Below, in pieces: positions 1 through 7,843 of a DNA stretch of 18,944 bases. Every line of letters begins with the position of its first letter. The stretch's first letter is position 1. Source of the DNA: an uncultured Caryophanales bacterium (GTDB taxonomy: Bacteria; Bacillota_I; Bacilli_A; RF39; UBA660); the NCBI GenBank assembly GCA_946414975.1, contig CAMKQS010000022.1:1-18944 (forward strand), written 5' to 3'. The notes under the pieces were generated by a model. The model was not told the DNA's origin. It was given only the letters and a program-made list of their open reading frames with translations, and did not search any database. A program made the position numbers and the translations under genes.

Positions 1-1253
1 ATAAAAATTTAAAAGAAGTATCAATTAAAATAGAAGGTAAAGAATGGGAAGAAGCTTTAGATAAAGCATTTAAGAAAATTAATGCAACTAAGACTATTGA
101 TGGTTTTAGAAAAGGTAAAGCTCCTAAAAATATTTTTATAAAAAAATATGGAATAGAATCATTATTCATGGAAGCATCAGAATTATGTGTAGATAAAGCA
201 TATGAAAAAATGATTAAAGAAAACGAATCATTACAGATTGCAGCTCGTCCTGTACTAGATATTAAAGCAATTGATGAAAAACATATTGAATATGTATTTA
301 CACTAACATTAAAACCAGAAGTAAAACTTGGAAAATATAAAAATCTTGATGTAAAGAAAGATAAAGTAACAGTAACAAAAAAAGAAATTGAAGAAGCAAT
401 AAATCACATGCGAGAAGATTACAAAGAAAATATTATAAAAGAAGGAAAAATTGAATCTGGAGATATAGCTGTTATTGACTTTGAAGGATTTAAAGACGGA
501 GTTCCATTTGATGGTGGAAAAGGCGAAAACTATGCTCTTACAATTGGATCAAATACATTTATTCCAGGATTTGAAGATCAATTAATAGGACTTAAGGCTG
601 GAGATTCAAAAGATGTTAAATTATCTTTCCCAGAAGATTATCATGTTGCTGATTTAAAAGGACAACCTGTCGTATTCAAAGTTAATGTAAACGAAGTAAA
701 ACAAATTAAACTTCCAGAACTTGATCAAGATTTCTTTGACGATTTAGGTATGGAAGGAATTGATTCTAAAGAAGCATTAGAAAAACAAGTTAAAGAGAAT
801 ATTAAAACACGTAAAGAATCTGAAGCTGATCAAAAATATGTTGATGCAATATTTGAAGAAATAATTAAAAATACAGAATTAGATGTTCCTGATACTATGG
901 TTAATGAAGAAGTAGACCATATGGTTGAACATTTTAAAGAACATGTTATGATGCAAGGTATTTCAATGGAACAATTCTATCAAATTACAAATTCTGATGA
1001 AAACAAACTAAAAGAACAATATAAAGATGAAGCATTAAAAAGAATTAAACAACGTTTAATTATGGAAGAGATTATTAAAACAGAGAAAATTGAAGTAACT
1101 GATAAAGAAGTAGATAATAAAGTAGAAGAATTAGCTAAAAAATATAACATGACTAAAGAAGAAGTAAAAAAAGAGTATGATAATAATTTAGATTATATTA
1201 GTTATGATTTAAAAGTAAATCGTGCACTTGATATAATTAAAGGAGAAAAATAG
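1..1253 (+). CDS. tig: Trigger factor, ribosome-associated chaperone (5' end missing)
   Basis: Trigger factor docks on the ribosomal exit tunnel and shields nascent chains; it also has peptidyl-prolyl isomerase (PPIase) activity. The frame is open from base 3, giving 416 visible residues against about 425-430 in the family, so only some ten N-terminal residues lie outside the window. The ribosome-docking signature GFRKGKAP is visible at about bases 111-134. The FKBP-type PPIase domain follows (about bases 450-700, with FIPGFEDQLIG and a VVFKVNVNEVK end strand), then a long Glu/Lys-rich helical C-terminal chaperone domain. The first ATG inside the window (168) falls after the docking motif and is not the true start. 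A strong terminator follows directly, so the gene ends its transcript. Confidence 0.96.
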   Translation, partial: KNLKEVSIKIEGKEWEEALDKAFKKINATKTIDGFRKGKAPKNIFIKKYGIESLFMEASELCVDKAYEKMIKENESLQIAARPVLDIKAIDEKHIEYVFTLTLKPEVKLGKYKNLDVKKDKVTVTKKEIEEAINHMREDYKENIIKEGKIESGDIAVIDFEGFKDGVPFDGGKGENYALTIGSNTFIPGFEDQLIGLKAGDSKDVKLSFPEDYHVADLKGQPVVFKVNVNEVKQIKLPELDQDFFDDLGMEGIDSKEALEKQVKENIKTRKESEADQKYVDAIFEEIIKNTELDVPDTMVNEEVDHMVEHFKEHVMMQGISMEQFYQITNSDENKLKEQYKDEALKRIKQRLIMEEIIKTEKIEVTDKEVDNKVEELAKKYNMTKEEVKKEYDNNLDYISYDLKVNRALDIIKGEK

Positions 1254-1279
1254 CATTTGATAAAATCAAATGTTTTTTT
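1254..1279 (+). terminator. Intrinsic terminator after tig
   Basis: A perfect 8-bp stem (CATTTGAT, 1254-1261, with ATCAAATG, 1265-1272), a 3-nt loop and a run of seven T. It starts on the base after the tig stop codon. Confidence 0.92.
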
Positions 1280-1281
1280 GC

Positions 1282-1309
1282 TTGACAATAAATTTTTATT
1301 TGATATAAT
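1282..1309 (+). promoter_or_regulatory. Sigma-A type promoter of the LysR gene
   Basis: Perfect -35 TTGACA (1282-1287) and perfect -10 TATAAT (1304-1309) are 16 bp apart, with an extended -10 TG at 1301-1302. Transcription would begin near 1316. That rules against the TTG at 1321 as start codon of the regulator and favours the ATG at 1333. Confidence 0.88.
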
Positions 1310-1332
1310 ATTTAAAATTTTTGGTGGAGTAT

Positions 1333-2220
1333 ATGGATAAATTTAATGTAAATCTTAATTTATATAGAAGTTTTTATTATGTTGCCAAATATAATGGTTT
1401 TACTAAAGCAAGCTATTATGCAAATTTATCACAATCGTCATTGAGTAGCAATATAAAAACTTTAGAAGAAGCTTTAAATGTAAAATTATTTGATAGAAAA
1501 ATAAATAATATTGTACTGACTAAGGCAGGAAGCATCTTGTTTGAACAATTAAAAGAGATAACAAGTATTTTAAAGTGTGATTTTACCCACAATACGCAAA
1601 TAAATATTAGATGTTTAAGATTTATTGCAGATAATTATTTAGCAGATGCAATAGATATATTTAAGTCTAAATATCCAAATATTGTTGTGAATATATCATT
1701 TGATAATTCAACTAATTTATATCAAATGATAAGAAAAGATGAAGTAGAGATTGTTATATGTAGGTATCCACTTTTTTATAAATTTGATAAAAATATTTCA
1801 GTTATTAAAATATGTGATGTAGAAAATACTTTTGTTTGCTCAAAAGAATTCTATTTAAAAAACATAAAAAATAAAAATTTAGATAGTTATATCTATCCAT
1901 TAATATTACCAGATAGTTCTGAAAAAAGAAGAACTGTTGAAAAGTATTTAATTGATAATAATATAAAATATAATGTGGAAGTGGAATTGCCTAATTCACT
2001 ATTGTTAAAAAAACTTATATTAAAAAATGTAGGGATTGGTTATGTAAATAAAAAAGCTGTGAAAAGATATATTAATTCTGGAGATATGGTAGAGGTTAAT
2101 AGTTTTAATAATATTCCTATTGATAATATCACTATCATTTATAATTCTAAGGTAAATAATGAATTAGTTGATAAATTTTTGAAAATTTTTAAAGAGACTA
2201 TTGAAAATTCAAATAGTTAG
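1333..2220 (+). CDS. LysR-family transcriptional regulator
   Basis: A 295-residue protein of usual LysR length. Residues 1-60 form the winged helix-turn-helix: NLNLYRSFYYVAKYNGFTKA opens it, SQSSLSSNIKTLEEAL is the recognition region, and KLFDRK follows. From about residue 90 it has the two-lobed periplasmic-binding-protein-like effector domain. I chose the ATG at 1333 because a GGTGGAG ribosome site (1323-1329) precedes it and the promoter would start RNA near 1316; an upstream TTG at 1321 would leave almost no leader. The gene lies in the same direction as, and directly upstream of, the leader ORF and radical-SAM run, with no terminator between it and the second promoter. It is therefore the likely regulator of that run (inference). 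The effector cannot be read from sequence. Confidence 0.93.
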   Translation: MDKFNVNLNLYRSFYYVAKYNGFTKASYYANLSQSSLSSNIKTLEEALNVKLFDRKINNIVLTKAGSILFEQLKEITSILKCDFTHNTQINIRCLRFIADNYLADAIDIFKSKYPNIVVNISFDNSTNLYQMIRKDEVEIVICRYPLFYKFDKNISVIKICDVENTFVCSKEFYLKNIKNKNLDSYIYPLILPDSSEKRRTVEKYLIDNNIKYNVEVELPNSLLLKKLILKNVGIGYVNKKAVKRYINSGDMVEVNSFNNIPIDNITIIYNSKVNNELVDKFLKIFKETIENSNS

Positions 2221-2256
2221 TATTTGTTTTTCGTATGAATATATCTTAAATATGTG

Positions 2257-2265
2257 TGCTATAAT
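2257..2265 (+). promoter_or_regulatory. Extended -10 promoter ahead of the leader ORF and radical-SAM operon
   Basis: TGCTATAAT (2257-2265) is a perfect extended -10. No good -35 lies 16-18 bp upstream (near 2237), which fits a promoter needing an activator such as the adjacent LysR protein. I could not point to a convincing LysR T-N11-A dyad. RNA would start near 2272, right at the leader Shine-Dalgarno. Confidence 0.68.
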
Positions 2266-2286
2266 CTATTCAAAGGAAGTGATAGT

Positions 2287-2349
2287 ATGCTACATTTTAG
2301 TTTAAAAAACATATTATTTAATTCTTTTATTTGTGAGACAACAAAATAG
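2287..2349 (+). CDS. Candidate 20-residue leader peptide of an attenuator
   Basis: The ORF reads MLHFSLKNILFNSFICETTK and stops at TAG (2347-2349). A strong ribosome site, AAAGGAAG (2272-2279), precedes the ATG by 7 nt and would be wasted unless this ORF is translated. The last four codons and the stop lie in the left arm and loop of the intrinsic terminator at 2336-2368. The geometry is that of ribosome-mediated transcription attenuation: a ribosome held near the end of the ORF would cover the hairpin and let polymerase continue into the operon. I see no run of one amino acid's codons, so amino-acid sensing of the trp/his kind is not indicated; stalling on a ligand or by the nascent chain is possible. 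I do not recognise the peptide. Confidence 0.6.
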   Translation: MLHFSLKNILFNSFICETTK

Positions 2350-2368
2350 GGTTTTGTTGTCTTTTTTT
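2336..2368 (+). terminator. Intrinsic terminator/attenuator before the radical-SAM gene
   Basis: A perfect 11-bp stem (AGACAACAAAA, 2336-2346, with its complement at 2352-2362), a 5-nt loop and a run of seven T (2362-2368). It sits after a promoter and leader ORF and ends one base before the Shine-Dalgarno of the next gene, so it acts before the operon rather than after a gene. The only competing fold I saw is a weak 4-bp TTGT/ACAA pairing at 2331-2341. Confidence 0.82.
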
Positions 2369-2378
2369 GGAGGTAAAA

Positions 2379-3434
2379 ATGTTTGAATATTTGAAAAGTC
2401 TTAGTGAAAAATACGATACTACATTTGAAAATGTGCTTTCTATTGCACTAAATAGGTATGGAATTATTATTGATAATTTTAATGATAATCGAATTAGATT
2501 TGATTTAGATATTTTAAATAATAATCATAATACTTTTTTTGCAGTATGTGTAAATACATATGAGAAAAGTCCATTTAAACTTTGTGAAGGGAAACTATAT
2601 TTAGAAAATAATTTAATAGGAAATGTTTATAATATTGAAAAAGATACTTGTACTTCTACATATTTTAGAAACAATAAAAAAGCCATTACATTTAATTCTA
2701 ATTCTCGTAGTAAATGTTCTGGATGTACCTTTTGTGGTACATATTCTTTAGATGAAAATGAAATAGAATTTAAATCTAAAGAAATTGTGCAAGAATACTT
2801 TAAAAAATTGCTTTTAGAAAATTCAATTAAATCTATGAAGAATATTGAAAATATCACAATTTGTACAGGATGTTTTGAAAATGAAGATGCATTATTTAAT
2901 CATTTATTATTACTTAATGATTCTTTTAAGGAAATGAATTTTAATGGTAGTATAAATTATATAGGATCTCAATTGCGTGATTATGAAAAAATAAAAAGTC
3001 TAAAGAGTGAGATTGGTGATTTTGGAATATATCTTACAATTGAAAAATTTCTAAATAGAGAAAGATTTATGAGAAAAGAAAAAGCTAGTTTAACAATGGA
3101 TAAGTGCAAAGATTTACTTAGTTTTTGTAGTGATATAGGTGTTACAAGTACATTTTTATATATTTTAGGGTTAGAAGATTTACAAACAGTAAAAAAATAT
3201 TTTAGTTATTTTAAAGATAGTATAAATAAATTTCCGATTATACAAGTTTTTCAAGATTATACTAAATATCAGGAGAATTTACGAATTGAGCAAGCTAAAG
3301 ATATAGATTATTATTTAGAGGCTAAAGAAATAATTAATAATATATTTAAAGGATCACATTTTAATATAAAATTATGGGAGAGTTTTAGAGGAATATATGA
3401 TAAAGAGGATATTAAAAAAATGGTGCTAAAATGA
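2379..3434 (+). CDS. Radical-SAM-like protein with a CX2CX2C cluster motif
   Basis: A 351-residue protein starting at ATG 2379, placed 4 nt after GGAGGT (2369-2374). The key feature is SKCSGCTFCGTYSL, with cysteines 113, 116 and 119. The following segments look like radical-SAM barrel strands: ITICTGCFENEDAL, then GIYLTIEKFLNRERFM, then GVTSTFLYILGLEDL, resembling the usual Glu/Arg and G-L positions. Canonical radical-SAM enzymes use CX3CX2C, so the CX2CX2C spacing is unusual; if the family call is right it would still bind a 4Fe-4S cluster and SAM. About 110 residues precede the motif, a distinct N-terminal domain. Its stop codon overlaps the next start (ATGA), so it is translationally coupled to the phosphoketolase-like gene. 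The substrate is unknown; alternatively it is another Fe-S or zinc protein. Confidence 0.72.
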   Translation: MFEYLKSLSEKYDTTFENVLSIALNRYGIIIDNFNDNRIRFDLDILNNNHNTFFAVCVNTYEKSPFKLCEGKLYLENNLIGNVYNIEKDTCTSTYFRNNKKAITFNSNSRSKCSGCTFCGTYSLDENEIEFKSKEIVQEYFKKLLLENSIKSMKNIENITICTGCFENEDALFNHLLLLNDSFKEMNFNGSINYIGSQLRDYEKIKSLKSEIGDFGIYLTIEKFLNRERFMRKEKASLTMDKCKDLLSFCSDIGVTSTFLYILGLEDLQTVKKYFSYFKDSINKFPIIQVFQDYTKYQENLRIEQAKDIDYYLEAKEIINNIFKGSHFNIKLWESFRGIYDKEDIKKMVLK

Positions 3435-5326
3435 AAGAAATAGAAGATTTTTTTAAAGCTACAAGTTTGATTACAATAAGTGAAATGTACTTGAATAATT
3501 ATTCTTATAATATAAATGAGAGTTCTTTGAAGGAATATAATCCAGGACATCTAGGAACCAGTATAAATATTAATTTTATACTTGCCAATTTATTTTATTT
3601 TCTAAACAGCAATAATCTTAGTAGTAAATTAGTAATTGGGACAGGACATGCAGGAGCTTCATTGCTTGCCAATTTATGGTTAAATGGAACGCTTGAAAAG
3701 TATAATGATTGCTATAATCGAGATATAAATGGATTAAATAATTTAATAAAAGATTTTGGACCGAAAATAAGATCAGAAATTAATCCAGAATATCCTAATA
3801 CAATATATGATGGTGGAGAACTTGGATATTCTTTAGGTGTTGCATATGGGTATGCGATGAATGGTGAAGAAGATATTGTTCCATGCATTATTGGAGATGG
3901 AGAAGCGGAAACTGGTTGTATTTGTGCGGCTTGGCAACTTGCTAGGTTGTTAAATACAAAAGCAAAAGTTATGCCAATTATAAATTTAAATGGTTTAAAG
4001 ATGACATCTAAATCATATTTGTCTACTATGAGTGATGATGAGTTAAATAATTATTTTAAATCCTTAGGATATAATGTAGAGATATCTTATGCAGATCAAA
4101 ATTTACAAACAAGTATTAATAATGCCCAATTGTCATTAAGTAGATGCTTAAATTATAAAAATCCCTTAATTATTTTTAAGGCTTCCAAAGGCTTTGATAT
4201 CCCAATTTATAGTGGAGATATTAAAGTTCATAAAAATCCTTTATATGGATTAGATAAAAAAGAAAAACTAGATATTATAAAAAAATTTATTGATAATTAC
4301 AAAGTAGATATATTTGAAAAAAATGGATCAATACAAGAAAAATACAATTTATTTTCTACTATTGAAATTAAAAATGAAAAACATCCAGTAAATAAGGTAC
4401 CTATTAATAATTGTGACATAGATACTTATTTATATAATTTTTTAAAGTTAAACAAAGGAATTGTTTTTTCACCAGATGAAATAGTGTCTAATGGATATAA
4501 AAAATGTAGTAACATATCCATAGAAATATTAAATGAGCAATTGCTTCAAGCTATTTATCAAGGATATGTACAATCTGGAAAAATTGGATGCTTTGTAAGT
4601 TATGAAGGATTCATGCCAATATTAAGTAGTATGATAACTCAATATTATAAATTTTTAAAGCAAAAGAAATCATATAGTGAAAAATGTTATTCACTAAATT
4701 ATATACTTACATCAACTTGTTTTGAGAATACTTATTCTCATCAAAATCCAGACTTTGTGAATTCATTATATGAAAAAGATGATGAATTTTATAATATATA
4801 TTATCCAAAAGATATGGCAAGTGTTGTAAAGTGTTATGAGAATATTTCTAGCATAGAAGATAAAATCAATATAATTAATTATTCTAAAAGACATTATAAG
4901 AGCTATGGAAATCCAAATTTAGATATTGAAACAATTACTGAGTGTGAAAATCCTAAACTTATTTTGTGTTGTACAGGCGATTATATGTTAGATCAAGCTC
5001 TTAAAGTTTATGAATTATTAAAAACAAAAAATGTTAGGGTGGTTTATATTACTAAACCACAAATACTTAATCCTAATAACAAAGATTGTTTAGATGATAT
5101 ACAATTTAAAAAATACTTTGATAATAATATTCCAGTAATATATTTATATCAAGGATATTCTAGTACTATAAAATCCTTAATATATGATAGATTTGTTAAT
5201 GTAGAAGTTATAGGATATAAGGATGGAATTACTTCGTTTGGTAATTTAAATAATAATTTAAAATGTAATAATTTGGAAGTTGATGATATAATCGAATTAT
5301 ATAAGAAGAAAATAAAGAAACTTTAA
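3431..5326 (+). CDS. Divergent, shortened phosphoketolase-family (XFP-like) ThDP enzyme
   Basis: Phosphoketolases cleave xylulose-5-P or fructose-6-P with phosphate to acetyl-phosphate and an aldose phosphate, using thiamine diphosphate (ThDP). This 631-residue protein follows the family order: GHLGTS (H40), GTGHAGAS (H73), DGGELGYSLG, the ThDP/Mg motif GDGEAETG (155-162) with NLNG after it, VHKNPL (H267), FMPILSSM, YSHQNPDF (H437), and a C-terminal IGYKDGITS like the family's RGYKEKGT. Family members are usually near 790 residues, so loops are trimmed throughout. The family segment IPSH...GSIHEGGE reads IRSE...NTIYDGGE here, so a His usually counted in the active site is Glu and a second nearby His is Tyr. 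Together with the operon context this suggests a different substrate (inference). It overlaps the radical-SAM gene by 4 nt and is 9 nt from the PHP gene. Confidence 0.85.
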   Translation: MKEIEDFFKATSLITISEMYLNNYSYNINESSLKEYNPGHLGTSININFILANLFYFLNSNNLSSKLVIGTGHAGASLLANLWLNGTLEKYNDCYNRDINGLNNLIKDFGPKIRSEINPEYPNTIYDGGELGYSLGVAYGYAMNGEEDIVPCIIGDGEAETGCICAAWQLARLLNTKAKVMPIINLNGLKMTSKSYLSTMSDDELNNYFKSLGYNVEISYADQNLQTSINNAQLSLSRCLNYKNPLIIFKASKGFDIPIYSGDIKVHKNPLYGLDKKEKLDIIKKFIDNYKVDIFEKNGSIQEKYNLFSTIEIKNEKHPVNKVPINNCDIDTYLYNFLKLNKGIVFSPDEIVSNGYKKCSNISIEILNEQLLQAIYQGYVQSGKIGCFVSYEGFMPILSSMITQYYKFLKQKKSYSEKCYSLNYILTSTCFENTYSHQNPDFVNSLYEKDDEFYNIYYPKDMASVVKCYENISSIEDKINIINYSKRHYKSYGNPNLDIETITECENPKLILCCTGDYMLDQALKVYELLKTKNVRVVYITKPQILNPNNKDCLDDIQFKKYFDNNIPVIYLYQGYSSTIKSLIYDRFVNVEVIGYKDGITSFGNLNNNLKCNNLEVDDIIELYKKKIKKL

Positions 5327-5335
5327 GGAGATAGT

Positions 5336-6445
5336 ATGAAAGATAATAATTATGAATTTTGGGAAGAATATTTAAAAAAATTGAAAATTGAAATAAAAGA
5401 ACTATGTTTGCAAAAAGAAAAATTATATATTGATTTTCATATGCATTCTAACTATAGTGCTGATGGAAAACAAGATTTAAAACAAATATTAAAAACTACA
5501 AAACAAAAAGGTTTTGATATAATTGCAATTACAGACCACGATAGCATTGATGTTTATGATGAATTATATAATATGGTAAAAAATAGATTAACAAAACCTC
5601 TAATAATTCCAGGTGTAGAGTTAACTATGGATAATAAAGAATATGGTAATCAGTGTCATTTGCTTCAATTATTTATTAATCCTAAGGATATGGAATTAAT
5701 AAAAAATGTAAATAATAATTATCAGGCAATGTTTAAAAGAAGTAAGATACAATTTCAAAGAATTAAAGAGAATAAAGCATTACAAGAAATATTTAAAAAG
5801 AATAACATTAAAGTATCAATAAAGGAATTTTTTAAATATTTAAATAATAATAATCTAATTCCAGAATATGATACATTGACTTTTTATATAATGGATAAAT
5901 TAAAAGAAAAAGGTATTACTACTTTTAATGTATTAAATTTATTAGAAAAATATAATGATGAAGATATATATGAAGATAGAAAAAAATATAAAGAAGTAAG
6001 ATATAAAAAATTAAAAGATAAGTATAACGAAGTAAAAGAAAATTATTACAATTCTAGATTCTTGTTATCAATGCTTGCCGTTAGGGAAGTAGATGATGAT
6101 TGGTGGAATAAACCTAGTAGTGGAAGCTTATCAGTAAATTCATATGGTCAAATGAAAGTTGATGAAATTACAAATAAATACAAAATATTTTTTGCTCATC
6201 CAACAGAAAAAAGTTTAAAAACAGTAGAAAAAATAATAAAAAATAATAAAAGTATTATTGGCCTTGAAGAAAATATAAGAAATAAATATATAAATATTAA
6301 TAATTTTTATGATATAATTTCAAAATATAATCTTTTAAGAATAATAGGATCAGATAGTCATGACAGTAAATGCACTTACTATAAAGATATGGAATACTAT
6401 TTAATAGATAGTGAATATTTATTATATCTAATTGAAAAAGTATAG
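5336..6445 (+). CDS. PHP-domain phosphoesterase, long form with internal insertion
   Basis: A 369-residue protein starting at ATG 5336 after AAGGAGA. PHP proteins are multi-metal phosphoesterases (histidinol-phosphatase, RNase AM and polymerase-associated types). Motifs in order: DFHMHSNYSADG with H35 and H37, AITDHDSID, PGVEL, FFAHPT with H288, and GSDSH with D340 and H342. This is a complete set of metal ligands, so activity is expected. About 30 residues precede the first motif. A Lys/Glu/Asn-rich, mostly helical insertion of more than 100 residues (about 110-260) separates the two halves and is absent from the smaller PHP protein next door. Its place among the radical-SAM, phosphoketolase-like and second PHP genes suggests it dephosphorylates a small molecule or nucleotide in the same pathway; the substrate is not readable. 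Confidence 0.85.
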   Translation: MKDNNYEFWEEYLKKLKIEIKELCLQKEKLYIDFHMHSNYSADGKQDLKQILKTTKQKGFDIIAITDHDSIDVYDELYNMVKNRLTKPLIIPGVELTMDNKEYGNQCHLLQLFINPKDMELIKNVNNNYQAMFKRSKIQFQRIKENKALQEIFKKNNIKVSIKEFFKYLNNNNLIPEYDTLTFYIMDKLKEKGITTFNVLNLLEKYNDEDIYEDRKKYKEVRYKKLKDKYNEVKENYYNSRFLLSMLAVREVDDDWWNKPSSGSLSVNSYGQMKVDEITNKYKIFFAHPTEKSLKTVEKIIKNNKSIIGLEENIRNKYININNFYDIISKYNLLRIIGSDSHDSKCTYYKDMEYYLIDSEYLLYLIEKV

Positions 6446-6452
6446 GAGAAAT

Positions 6453-7268
6453 ATGGAAAAAATAGATTTACATATACATACAAATTTATCGGATGGAGTA
6501 CTTACTCCAGAAGAAGTTGTAGATTTAGCATTAAAAAATGGATGTAAAAAAATTGCAATAACTGATCATGATATTTATAATGATTACACAGATTTGTCTA
6601 TTAAAAAAAATATTACGATTGTACCTGGTATAGAGTTTAATACATCTGTTAGAAATCTTCATATATTAGGTTATAATATAAAAAGAATAGATTTAGTAAA
6701 TGATTATATGAGAAAAATACGATTAATAAATGAAGAAGTATGTAAGAAAGTTATTAATAAATTATCTCTTGATGGATATGATATTACAATAAACAAATTA
6801 TACGAATTTTTAATAGAAAATAATTTAAGTATTGATTTATTAGATAAAAAGAAATTAGTTAAATATTTAATTTATAAAGGTTATGCTGAAACTGTATTAG
6901 ATGCTTATAATAAACTGATTGGATATGGACAGAAATACTATATTGCAAATTATAAAATTACTCCTAAAGAAGTAGTTGATTTAGTAAAAAAAGGTAATGG
7001 AATTACTGTTATAGCTCATCCAGATACAATAGGTTGGAGTAATAGAGAATTATACTTTAGGATAAGGGCTTTACAAGAAAGAGGACTTTCTGGTATTGAG
7101 ATAATTAATAAAAATACTGAAAATAAGAATATGGAATACTACGAGTATTTGACAGAAAAATTTGGACTTATAAAAACTGTCGGATCTGATTTTCATAGTC
7201 CGAAGGAACAAAATATGGGTGTAGAAGTAGATGAAAATATATATAAAGAATTTATAAAAAAAATTTAG
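6453..7268 (+). CDS. PHP-domain phosphoesterase (YciV/TrpH-like)
   Basis: A 271-residue protein. I chose ATG 6453, 7 nt after the preceding stop, because AGGAG (6444-6448) lies just before it. Motifs: IDLHIHTNLSDG with H7 and H9, AITDHDIYNDY, VPGIEFN, VIAHPDTIG and TVGSDFHSP. Length and motif order match the YciV/TrpH group, which in E. coli is RNase AM, a nucleoside 3',5'-bisphosphate phosphatase and 5'-exonuclease; other members act on phosphorylated small molecules. Two PHP genes in tandem differ in size and share only the core motifs, so this is not a recent duplication by eye. After it comes a 47-nt gap without a visible promoter or terminator, so the transcript probably continues. Confidence 0.88.
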   Translation: MEKIDLHIHTNLSDGVLTPEEVVDLALKNGCKKIAITDHDIYNDYTDLSIKKNITIVPGIEFNTSVRNLHILGYNIKRIDLVNDYMRKIRLINEEVCKKVINKLSLDGYDITINKLYEFLIENNLSIDLLDKKKLVKYLIYKGYAETVLDAYNKLIGYGQKYYIANYKITPKEVVDLVKKGNGITVIAHPDTIGWSNRELYFRIRALQERGLSGIEIINKNTENKNMEYYEYLTEKFGLIKTVGSDFHSPKEQNMGVEVDENIYKEFIKKI

Positions 7269-7315
7269 TTGCAGCTATTAAAAATTGATGTTAAAATAAA
7301 AAAGGAGGTATTTTT

Positions 7316-7843
7316 ATGGCATTAAAAAGAGGAATTGTTGAATTAGAAGATTATAATTCTAATTGGGAAAAGGAATATTTAAAAGAAGAAAAATTATTAA
7401 AAGAAGTATTAAAAGAATATATTATAGAAATTCATCATATAGGTAGTACTTCTATAAAGGGATTAAAGGCTAAACCAGTAATTGATATTTTAATAGTTAT
7501 AAAAAGTCTTAATCAAATAGAGAAAATAGAAGATTTATTAAAGGAATATGATTATACAAATAGAGGAAAGCAAGGAGTAAATGATAGATTCTTTTTTGCA
7601 AAAGGTAGTGAAGATGCAAGAACACATTATATTCACTTTGTAGAACCTAAAAGTGATACATACTATAATCAAGTATATTTTAAAAAATATCTTATTGAAC
7701 ATCCTAATTATGTAGATAAGTACTGTCGTTTGAAACAAGAATTAGCTTCAAAATATAAGGATGAAAGATCTAAATATACACAAGGTAAAAATGATTTTAT
7801 TAAAGATGTAATAAAAAAAGCAAAAGAGGAATATGATGATTAA
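7316..7843 (+). CDS. GrpB-family (UPF0157) nucleotidyltransferase-fold protein
   Basis: A 175-residue protein, the family's usual length, with AAGGAGG (7301-7307) before ATG 7316. The signature is clear: VELEDYNSNWEKEY near the N-terminus, then HHIGSTSIKGLKAKPVIDI, whose GS and D.. residues resemble the nucleotidyltransferase active-site pattern, and RFFFAKG later. GrpB proteins are widespread in Bacillota. Some relatives are fused to dephospho-CoA kinase, but the biochemical role of stand-alone forms is not settled. The gene overlaps the HAD gene and is spaced within the operon, so it is co-transcribed. Confidence 0.85.
   Translation: MALKRGIVELEDYNSNWEKEYLKEEKLLKEVLKEYIIEIHHIGSTSIKGLKAKPVIDILIVIKSLNQIEKIEDLLKEYDYTNRGKQGVNDRFFFAKGSEDARTHYIHFVEPKSDTYYNQVYFKKYLIEHPNYVDKYCRLKQELASKYKDERSKYTQGKNDFIKDVIKKAKEEYDD

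Noticed and set aside
1321..1332. TTG/GTG starts upstream of the LysR ATG
   Set aside because: They fall on the ribosome site and within a few bases of the predicted transcript start; the ATG at 1333 fits the family N-terminus.
2272..2368. A riboswitch ahead of the radical-SAM gene
   Set aside because: The segment is under 100 nt, AT-rich and mostly occupied by a well-initiated ORF; no conserved aptamer core was recognised, so a peptide leader explains it better.
7262..7315. A new promoter or terminator splitting the operon before the GrpB gene
   Set aside because: No hairpin with a T run and no credible -35/-10 pair is visible in the 47-nt gap.
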